From contig NC_046674.1 in the NCBI RefSeq assembly GCF_003369915.1, positions 26,539,657 through 26,603,656 on the forward strand: a DNA stretch of 64,000 nucleotides. The letters run 5' to 3'. Below, in pieces: positions 55,844 through 64,000 of the stretch. The stretch is from Drosophila miranda (lineage: Eukaryota > Arthropoda > Insecta > Diptera > Drosophilidae). The position numbers and the translations under genes were made by a program. The notes under the pieces are model-generated. The model had not been told where the DNA came from and did not search any database. It worked only from the letters and a program-made list of their open reading frames with translations. Numbering within the stretch: position 1 is the stretch's first letter; each line of letters opens with the position of its first letter.

Positions 55844-56347
55844 AAAGACTTGCACTCGAACACTGAAAGGGGCAGCGGTTTCCACAACGGGCTGCAGATA
55901 CACCATACACTACGCAAGATACACGACACACGATACCGATACGTGCTTGAGTTCCATCGCCGATCGAAGACTGTTCTGCCCCACAAATATTTGCATTGAA
56001 TAAACGAGGAGGAATCTCCTCAAAGAATTCCACACCAGACTACAGATACAGATACAGATACAGATACAGATGCAGGATACTGGTGGAGCTCCTCTTGGAT
56101 CGTCCTGTGGGGCAGGTCGCCTAGGTCGGTGGAGTATTTTTGTGTGACTTTTGTCGGAATTAATCCGATTGAGGCATTTCTGAGGATGTTGTGTGGCAAG
56201 TGCTGCATGCCTGATAAATCGTGGGCTTTTGGGCCATTGGTTGAGCAATAACTCGCATTTTCCCGGACCCGGACCCAGACCCGGACCCGGACCCGGACCC
56301 GGATCGGCCTCAATTCACGCATAAAATCCGCAATCAAATGTAAATGG
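55844..56347 (+). other. 3' region of the tail-anchored gene with microsatellites, unit 1
   Basis: AATAAA at 55999-56004, a GATACA repeat (about 56041-56072) and a CCGGAC repeat (about 56262-56303). A minus-strand frame across 56020-56337 is conserved in both units but looks repeat-driven. Confidence 0.6.
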
Positions 56348-57300
56348 AACGAGGGGGAACGTTGTGAGTTGCTGCGGACACCGCAACTCTACGGTTATAC
56401 CCGATACTAAGTCAGTATGGCTCTCCTCCGGCGCTAATATTAAACGACACGACAAAGAGTGCGTGCGAGAGAGACAGAAAATCAGTCTGAGCGTGACGTC
56501 GGGCGCTGCGAAGCCAGTGCAAATTGATTTGTTCCTATTGGCTATAAAAATGATCTGATCTGATCCAAATTCAGCAATCTGATATATATTGTCATTATCT
56601 ATGATTCTGCGTTTTTAGTTTTCTCGAATGTGCAATATTGTGGATGCAACAGATTTTCGTTCTTTGTGTGGGCGGAAGGGGGTGTGGCGAAATTTGGAAA
56701 CAAACTCGTCTCGGTCCGATATATTAGGAGTGTGGATACCAAATTTGGTTGCTCTAGCTTTTGTAGTCTCTGAGATCTAGGCGCTAATGTTTTACTCTAA
56801 GCAAAGCCGCCTATGCTACGTGTGTGTTAGAGAGAGCCAGGGCGAGAAAAAATGAAATTGTTTTCTTGATGCTGGCTATAATAATGATTCCGCAGTCTTA
56901 AAGATATGGTCATTCTCTACAATTCTACGTTTTTGGTTTTCTCATATCTTTAAAATTGTGGATGCCACAGATTTTCGTCCTTTGTGGGGGCGGAAGTGGG
57001 CGGGGCGAAGTTTTGAAATATTTTTGTAGCAGTGACATATCAGAGAAGTCTGGATCCAAAACATCGTTGCTCTAGCTCTTATAGTCTTTGAGCACTAGGC
57101 GCTGAAGGGGACGGACAGACGGACAGACGGACGGACGGACGGACGGACAGACAGACAGGGCTCAATCGACTCGGCTATTGATGCTGATCAAGAATATATA
57201 TACCTTATGGGGTCGGAAACGATTCCTTCTGGACGTTACACACATCCACTTTTACCACAAATCTAATATACCCCAATACTCATTTTGAGTATCGGGTATA
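56348..57300 (-). mobile_element. INE-1/SGM-type Helentron, inverted, unit 1
   Basis: Same family as the array but in reverse orientation and about 150 bases shorter owing to internal loss. It ends with the hairpin ...GAGTATCGGGTATA exactly where the LOA 3' tail starts (57301). Confidence 0.88.
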
Positions 57301-60206
57301 AGGTTAGGTTAGGTTAACCCGGACGGCCCTCAGCGGGGCCACGCATAGGCCAATATGGCCCTTAGTTATCCGGATGGGGGTGTGTATGAACCGTCGCGGG
57401 AGTGTTAATGTGGTTTTAAAAAGTCCCCGAGAATCGAGGTGTTTTTAGCATAGGCCAGCAGTTCCTGTGGCGTCCTTTTGGAGGCATCTTCCAGTGATGC
57501 CAACACTGGGGCGCCCAGGTATCTCCTCCTTGCCCTTGAGAGAGCCGGACAGTTGCAGATGAGATGTTCCAGGGTTTCGATAGCCCCAGGTTCCTCACAT
57601 TTCCTACAACTGTCTCTGTTGGTGATGCCTAGCTTTGCTGCATGTGCAGCAGCCAGACAGTGACCTGTTAGTATCCCCACTAGCAATCTACAGTCCTTTC
57701 GTGGTAGGTGCAGTAGGTAGTGGCTAAGTTTCTCGTTGCGCTCCTTGCACATTATCTTCGAGGTTCTGCAGGTGGTGGTACTCCTCCACCTGCTATCAGT
57801 CTGTGCTCTAGCCTGCTTCTCTAGATCGCCTTGCAGCGTTCTGAGGGAGACAGGCACGTTCTCGGTTCTCCTATTCTCCAGCCCGACGCCTTCCTTAGCT
57901 AGTACGTCCGCCGCTTCGTTTCCTTCGATGCCCTGGTGGCTGGGAACCCAATAGATCCGCACTGTCTTTGTCGTGCTTAGGATGTCTAATGCCTCCCTGC
58001 TCGCCAAGACACTTCTGGAACTGACCGCGGACGACTGCATGGATCTTATCGCCGCTTGGCTGTCGACGAATAGGTTGACCGCATCGTGTGCTCGTTCTGT
58101 TAGGAGAGCGACCTCCGCTGCCTTCCCGATGGCAAAAACTTCTGCTTGGAATATGCTGCATTGGTCCGGTAGCTTATACGACAGCCTTATCTCAGGGTCT
58201 GTACATTATAGGCCCGCTCCTACTCCTCCTTCCATCTTGGAGCCGTCTGTGTATATATTGAGGTGCTCAGTTTGGTCCCTTCCAATTTTCCAGTCTTCAG
58301 GTCCCAAAGATGTGGTTGTTTTGACGTCAAGGCAAGTTTGGGGGGTCATGTAATCAGTTGATCTGGTCATGTCCCTGCCAATTGAACTGTGCCCGTATTC
58401 TTGTATGGATAGGTTTCCTGATGCTACAAGGCGTTGTGCTGCCTTTCCCGCAATCAGGCGAGCGTGAATGTCCAGGGGGTCGACTCCGAGTATAGTTTCG
58501 AGTGCTTTTGTTGGGGTTGACCTCAGCGCCCCTGTAATACAGAGCAGAGCCTGTCGCTGAGTCTTTTCCTTAAGCTTATGGTATGTCTTCTTTTCAATAG
58601 CCTGCCACCACACTAAGGCTCCATACAGCAGAGTTGGTCGCACCACCGAGATGTAGATCCAGTGCATTAGAGCAGGTGACAGGCCCCATGTGCTGCTGAG
58701 CATCTTCTTGGATGCATAAAGCGCAATGGTAGCCTTCTTCACCCTTTCCACTACATTGGGCCTCCATGCCAGCTTGCTGTCCAGTACTGTGCCTAGGTAT
58801 TTCACCTGTGATTTTGGAGTCAGCCTAGTTTGGTCAATTTTCGGGGGGGTCCATATCGGTACCTTGTACCTCTTGGTAAAGAGGATGAGGTCCGTCTTGT
58901 CCGCGTTGATACTGAGTCCTAACTCTTCCGCCCACTCACGTATCTCCCTGAGTGTACGTTCCATTATGGAGCTGAGGGTCGATGGACATACACCCGTAAT
59001 AAGTATGCTTATGTCATCTGCATAGGCTGTTATTTTTGGGGCCTTCCTTTCAAATCTCTTAATGAGGTCGTCGACCACCAAATTCCACAGTAGTGGCGAT
59101 AGGACTCCACCTTGAGGTGTGCCTCTGTGTGCCCCCTTTACCATGGAAGCGGTGCCCCACTCCGATTGCACCCGTCTACAACTTAGGAGGTTTTTGATCC
59201 AGACGTTGATTGCAGGGTGTATGTTATTCGCTTCTAGGCGACTTGTTATTGCGGTTGTTGCCACGTTGTTAAATGCTCCTGAGATGTCCACAAATGCTCC
59301 CAAAGCATACTTTTTGTTGTGAAGGGCGCTCTCGATGGTGGCTACTAGCGAGTGTAGTGCCGTCTCCACTGATTTCCCCTTGGTGTAGGCGTGTTGGTTT
59401 ATTGACATCAGTCCCCCTACCTCATTCCTGATGTGTAAATCCAACAGCTTTTCTAGTGTTTTTAGTAGAAAGGAGGTAAGGCTTATCGGTCTGTAATCCT
59501 TGGGACTCACGTGGCTGCACTTTCCTGCCTTAGGGAGGAAGACAACCCTCGAGGTTCTCCATTGGATGGGGATATAGCCTGTACTTAGGCATGCTGAGTA
59601 TATTGAGAAGAGCCATGGGGTAATAACCTCTTTGGTCAACTGCATCATGGCTGGGAATATCCCGTCCAGTCCTGGTGCTTTTATGGCCGCGAAGGAGTCT
59701 ATGGCCCAGTGGATTCTCTTAGTGGTTAACAGACCTATTAGGAGGTGCTGTTCCTCAGTTGCTAGGTCCTGATGCTCCTTGGCGTCAGTGACCTCGGTGC
59801 ATCCAGGGAAGTGCGCCTCCATTAGTGCTGTTAGGGCTTCTTTACTGCCCTCTGTCCACTGTCCGTTGTCTAGTTTTAGTTGGCTCTGTACTGTGGGCTG
59901 CTTTGAGAGCAGCTTCCGGAGCCTAGCGGTTTCGGGCACTTTCTCAATGTTGGAGCAGAAGTTTCTCCACGAGTTCCTTTGTGCCTTACGTATTTCCTTC
60001 TTGTAGCTCCTAAGTAGGATTTTATATTCCTCATTGACAATCTCTTCGTTCGCTTGTTTGGCGTTCTTGAAGAATTCCTTGAGGTTGTTCCTCTGGAGAG
60101 AGAGATCTCGGTTCCACCAGAGTGGCTTGCACCTCCTCTTCGTTCTCGAGGGTTTGCACGATGCATGGTAGGCGTTCAGTAACTCGTTGGATAGGGTCTT
60201 TAGGGA
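57301..60206 (-). mobile_element. LOA LINE copy 5, 5'-truncated, 3' end abutting a Helentron
   Basis: 3' tail of three GGTTA units directly after the Helentron hairpin. The RNase H segment missing in copies 2-4 is present (about 57833-57975). The 5' break is identical to copy 4. Confidence 0.9.
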
Positions 60207-60290
60207 GGAGGTCTTTTGGGGAGAGTGAAACTTGCTCCAAAACTTTTGAAGGCAAAGAAAGTGAATTTCAACCGTAAATCGGGGTCGCAT
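57405..60290 (-). pseudogene. LOA ORF2 copy 5, RT-RNase H with one nonsense codon
   Basis: One continuous frame from ATG 60288-60290 (in flanking DNA, about 28 non-LINE codons) to the natural-looking stop at 57405-57407, interrupted only by TAA at 58206-58208 in RNase H (YC position after GGVGAGL). RT has PKAGK, DISGAFN, TPQGG and YADD. RNase H has YTDGSKMEGG, FQAEVFAIG, FVDSQAAI and WVPSHQGIEGNEAADV. The C-terminus has CRKCEEPGAIETLEHLICNC. Best view of the family's C-terminal domains. Endonuclease absent. Confidence 0.87.
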
Positions 60291-61064
60291 CTCCCCACCC
60301 CCTCACCCCCTCGCCCCACCCCTTTTAGCCGCTGCCTCGTTGCTGTAACAAATTGATAGGCGCTTAGAGCCGCCTGCCGCTTGCCGGTTGCTGGAAAGTG
60401 AAATTATTTCTATTTACGCTTCAATTATTGAATGATTTTCGTTCATTTATTGGCCGGCCATTTACTGCGATGGTGGATGGGGGACATCGCAGGCATCGCA
60501 GGAAGTCCAAAGGATCTTTATTAAATAAAGTTCGTTAATATGAATAATAATATTTAATAATAAAATATAATAAATCAAATATTTATATATTTAAGTAAAA
60601 TATTTTTATATTTCAAATAATTATAATAAATAATAAATATGTATGTATATATTACATTTATTTTTGTTTCAATACTGAAGAGATTGTGCCACACATTGCA
60701 ACAACAGAGCACGGGTCGCAGGAACAGCCCCGGATCGGTCGGCCCTCAGGCCCATTGTATCGTCCATCGCAATCCCATCGGGTCCATCCTGGCGCAGGGA
60801 CCTCCACAAAGTGAATGGAATCGTATTCGTATTCGTATTCGTATTCGTAGTAGGCGTGCCCTCCTCGACAGAGTACTCAGATTTGTGCCCACAAATTGTC
60901 AGGAATCGTGCCAGTCAGTCCAGTCGGAGTTTAATTCAGAATCGAAAAGGTTTTCGTCGGCTTGAGAGCTTTGTGAATTGTGAAATTGTTGTTTGGAGTT
61001 TTGTTTGTGTTTCTCGATTTTCATTTTTCATTTTTCAGTTTTCGATTTTTGTTATTTGTTCGAA
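60207..61064 (+). other. Spacer and 5' region of the tail-anchored gene, unit 2
   Basis: Homologous to 54159-55024, with one extra ATTCGT unit and a short deletion near 60370. Confidence 0.5.
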
Positions 61065-61919
61065 ATGGACCTGGACCTCCTTTCCAGTAAGGAGTCGTTG
61101 GACAAGTGCGTAGAGTTTGACCTGCCCCCGGTCGCGGTGGGCGACAGCACCCGCGGATGCATCATCCGTAACCAGCGCGTTGCCATTTCGGGCACGTTCC
61201 AGAGCAAACCGAAGGCTGCTGCTTCGGCCAAGAAGAACGCGACTCCTGGGCGTGGCACCACACGCGGCGGCAAGGCGACTCCTGGGCGTGGCACCACACG
61301 CGGCGGCAAGGCGACTCCTGGGCGTGGCACCACACGCGGCGGCAACGCGACGCCCGCAGCGGAGACCGGGGGACGTCCGAGTCGCAACAGCAGCAAGCAG
61401 AGCGCTCCTCCTGGTCGTCGCGCGATTTCCCAAGGCCTGGACAACCCACCCGTCCGGGGGCGCTCTGTGGGAGGGTACTCGCTGCGCAGTCGCAGCGCTG
61501 TGTCGATGGCCAGGGCCAGAGTGCTGATCACATCCTTGCCAGGCGAACGGCGGGAGGAGGACGCACCCCAAGGCCGCTGCTACGGACCGCAGAGACGCCG
61601 CTCGTACCTGGATCTGGACCAGGATCTGGCCCAGCTGAACTGGACCGGCCATCTGGAGGATGCTGGCCCACGCCACCCATTCAGCGGCTCGGCTCGTCGC
61701 CAGGGCGGGCGGGTGGCGCCTCTCCACCCGGGCACCCGCATGGAGCCCGCCGGGCAGAGCCACTCACAGGTGTCCGTGCCCCCCATGGCACACTTCCGTC
61801 GGCTATGCCGCGCTCTGGATCGTCACTACAGTCCCCTGTCGCACTTCCTCGTGTTCCTGGCTGGGATGCTGGCCATTCTGCTGTGCGTGGCCCTGACGCC
61901 CGCCAACCAATATCTCTAA
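61065..61919 (+). CDS. Unrecognised basic tail-anchored membrane protein, copy 2
   Basis: 284 codons, ATG 61065-61067. It is the same protein as 55025-55843 with one more 12-residue repeat. I noticed two replacements: Gln to Leu in the GH(Q/L)EDAG stretch and Thr to Ile inside the membrane segment (GMLAILLCVAL). The frame is intact despite repeat-unit gain and the decayed surroundings, which suggests either very recent duplication or constraint. AATAAA at 62075-62080. Confidence 0.75.
   Translation: MDLDLLSSKESLDKCVEFDLPPVAVGDSTRGCIIRNQRVAISGTFQSKPKAAASAKKNATPGRGTTRGGKATPGRGTTRGGKATPGRGTTRGGNATPAAETGGRPSRNSSKQSAPPGRRAISQGLDNPPVRGRSVGGYSLRSRSAVSMARARVLITSLPGERREEDAPQGRCYGPQRRRSYLDLDQDLAQLNWTGHLEDAGPRHPFSGSARRQGGRVAPLHPGTRMEPAGQSHSQVSVPPMAHFRRLCRALDRHYSPLSHFLVFLAGMLAILLCVALTPANQYL
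61236..61343 (+). repeat. 36-bp coding minisatellite, three units
   Basis: Encodes NATPGRGTTRGG then two KATPGRGTTRGG units. Confidence 0.95.
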
Positions 61920-62441
61920 AAAGACTTGCACTCGAACACTGAAAGGGGCAGCGGTTTCCACAACCCTCTGCAGATACACCATACACTACGCAAGATACAC
62001 GACACACGATACCGATACGTGCTTGAGTTCCATCGCCGATCGAAGACTGTTCTGGCCCACAAATATTTGCATTGAATAAACGAGGAGGAATCTCCTCAAA
62101 GAATTCCACACCAGACTACAGATACAGATACAGATACAGATACAGATACAGATACAGATACAGATGCAGGATACTGGTGGAGCTCCTCTTGGATCGTCCT
62201 GTGGGGCAGGTCGCCTAGGTCGGTGGAGTATTTTTGTGTGACTTTTGTCGGAATTAATCCGATTGAGGCATTTCTGAGGATGTTGGGTGGCAAGTGCTGC
62301 ATGCCTGATAAATCGTGGGCTTTTGGGCCATTGGTTGAGCAATAACTCGCATTTTCCCGGACCCGGACCCAGACCCGGACCCGGACCCGGACCCGGATCG
62401 GCCTCAATTCACGCATAAAATCCGCAATCAAATGTAAATGG
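61920..62441 (+). other. 3' region of the tail-anchored gene with microsatellites, unit 2
   Basis: AATAAA at 62075-62080, a GATACA repeat expanded relative to unit 1 (about 62115-62165) and a CCGGAC repeat (about 62356-62398). Confidence 0.6.
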
Positions 62442-63399
62442 AACGAGGGGGAACGTTGTGAGTTGCTGCGGACACCGCAACTCTACGGTTATACCCGATA
62501 CTAAGTCAGTATGGCTCTCCTCCGGCAGACGCCGCTAATATTAAACGACACGACAAAGAGTGCGTGCGAGAGAGACAGAAAATCAGTCTGAGCGTGACGT
62601 CGGGCGCTGCGAAGCCAGTGCAAATTGATTTGTTCCTATTGGCTATAAAAATGATCTGATCTGATCCAGATTCAGATTCAGCAATCTGATAGATATGGTC
62701 ATTATCTATGATTCTGCGTTTTTAGTTTTCTCGAATGTGCAATATTGTGGATGCAACAGATTTTCGTCCTTTGTGTGGGCGGAAGGGGGTGGGGCGAAAT
62801 TTTGAAACAAACTCGTCTCGGTCCGATATATTAGGAGTGTGGATACCAAATTTGGTTGCTCTAGCTTTTGTAGTCTCTGAGATCTAGGCGCTAATGTTTT
62901 ACTCTAAGCAAAGCCGCCTATGCTACGTGTGTGTTAGAGAGAGACAGGGCGAGAAAAAATGAAATTGTTTTCTTGATGCTGGCTATAATAATGATTCCGC
63001 AGTCTTAAAGATATGGTCATTCTCTACAATTCTACGTTTTTGGTTTTCTCATATCTTTAAAATTGTGGATGCCACAGATTTTCGTCCTTTGTGGGGGCGG
63101 AAGTGGGCGGGGCGAAGTTTTGAAATATTTTTGTAGCAGTGACATATCACAGAAGTCTGGATCCAAAACATCGTTGCTCTAGCTCTTATAGTCTTTGAGC
63201 ACTAGGCGCTGAAGGGGACGGACAGACGGACAGACGGACGGACGGACAGACAGACAGGGCTCAATCGACTCGGCTATTGATGCTGATCAAGAATATATAT
63301 ACCTTATGGGGTCGGAAACGATTCCTTCTGGACGTTACACACATCCACTTTTACCACAAATCTAATATACCCCAATACTCATTTTGAGTATCGGGTATA
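62442..63399 (-). mobile_element. INE-1/SGM-type Helentron, inverted, unit 2
   Basis: Same position and orientation as 56348-57300. It keeps CGGCAGACGCCGCTAAT near its left end, where unit 1 has a short deletion. It abuts the LOA tail at 63400. Confidence 0.88.
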
Positions 63400-64000
63400 A
63401 GGTTAGGTTAGGTTAACCCGGACGGCCCTCAGCGGGGCCACGCATAGGCCAATATGGCCCTTAGTTATCCGGATGGGGGTGTGTATGAACCGTCGCGGGA
63501 GTGTTAATGTGGTTTTAAAAAGTCCCCGAGAATCGAGGTGTTTTTAGCATAGGCCAGCAGTTCCTGTGGCGTCCTTTTGGAGGCATCTTCCAGTGATGCC
63601 AACACTGGGGCGCCCAGGTATCTCCTCCTTGCCCTTGAGAGAGCCGGACAGTTGCAGATGAGATGTTCCAGGGTTTCGATAGCCCCAGGTTCCTCACATT
63701 TCCTACAACTGTCTCTGTTGGTGATGCCTAGCTTTGCTGCATGTGCAGCAGCCAGACAGTGACCTGTTAGTATCCCCACTAGCAATCTACAGTCCTTTCG
63801 TGGTAGGTGCAGTAGGTAGTGGCTAAGTTTCTCGTTGCGCTCCTTGCACATTATCTTCGAGGTTCTGCAGGTGGTGGTACTCCTCCACCTGCTATCAGTC
63901 TGTGCTCTAGCCTGCTTCTCTAGATCGCCTTGCAGCGTTCTGAGGGAGACAGGCACGTTCTCGGTTCTCCTATTCTCCAGCCCGACGCCTTCCTTATCTA
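63400..64000 (-). mobile_element. LOA LINE copy 6, 3' end of ORF2 and tail (cut by window)
   Basis: Start of a third tandem unit: three GGTTA units, then the ORF2 C-terminus (stop at 63504-63506) with the CCHC motif and part of RNase H, open to the window edge. It matches copy 5 closely; CCTTATCTA at the end differs from CCTTAGCTA. Confidence 0.85.

Larger units (their letters stand above)
51396..57300 (+). repeat. Tandem ~6-kb unit 1 (LOA fragment, tail-anchored gene, Helentron)
   Basis: Direct repeat with 57301-63399. It comprises the LOA fragment, the spacer, the gene at 55025-55843, microsatellites and an inverted Helentron. A third unit starts at 63400. Confidence 0.9.
57301..63399 (+). 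repeat. Tandem ~6-kb unit 2
   Basis: Second direct copy of the LOA fragment, gene and Helentron unit (6099 bases versus 5905 for unit 1). Much of the difference is the LOA RNase H segment that is deleted in unit 1. Confidence 0.9.

Noticed and set aside
56020..56337. Minus-strand frame conserved in both tandem units (also 62096-62431)
   Set aside because: Includes translated CCGGAC and GATACA microsatellites; similarity follows from recent duplication. The middle part is unexplained but too weak to call.

Overview
This window is eukaryotic, from a Drosophila genome. It has GT-AG introns, an SMRTER corepressor C-terminus, Tis11-type CCCH zinc fingers, INE-1-type Helentrons and long non-LTR retrotransposons. 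The Helentron type (SGM/ISY-like) and the LOA/Bilbo-like LINEs suggest the obscura group, but this is inference. The region is repeat-built and probably heterochromatic, centromere-proximal or Y-linked; the sequence alone cannot say which. Smr and Tis11 are, as far as I recall, both on Muller element A in D. melanogaster.

Layout. (1) 1-32.6 kb is a tandem set of degenerate copies of a Tis11-containing unit: Tis11 exons, a LOA-clade LINE inserted antisense in the Tis11 3' region with a 13-bp target duplication, more downstream host DNA (block H), an R1-clade LINE (Waldo-like, 'R1-A'), then an AT-rich host block (F) and the Tis11 upstream/intron block (D). A second LOA-type element (8.0-12.4 kb) interrupts the first unit. 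A deletion in the second unit fuses the R1-A reverse transcriptase in frame to the Tis11 zinc fingers (20.75-22.09 kb). (2) 32.6-39.4 kb holds a Helentron, a LINE scrap and the 3' part of Smr (SMRTER) on the minus strand. (3) 39.4-51.4 kb holds a different R1-clade LINE (R1-B) joined to the same AC-rich site of another F block, five head-to-tail Helentron copies, and another Tis11 copy. (4) 51.4-64 kb is a tandem 6-kb duplication. Each unit has a 5'-truncated LOA LINE, a small unrecognised tail-anchored basic protein gene and an inverted Helentron; a third unit starts at 63.4 kb.

Mobile-element coding capacity is mostly broken. Exceptions are LOA copy 1 (ORF1 intact, ORF2 open to the window edge), R1-A copy 3 and R1-B (long RT frames, 5'-truncated). 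The host genes do not form a pathway. The window mainly records segmental duplication, recombination between repeats and LINE/host chimeras. No rRNA, tRNA or CRISPR was seen.
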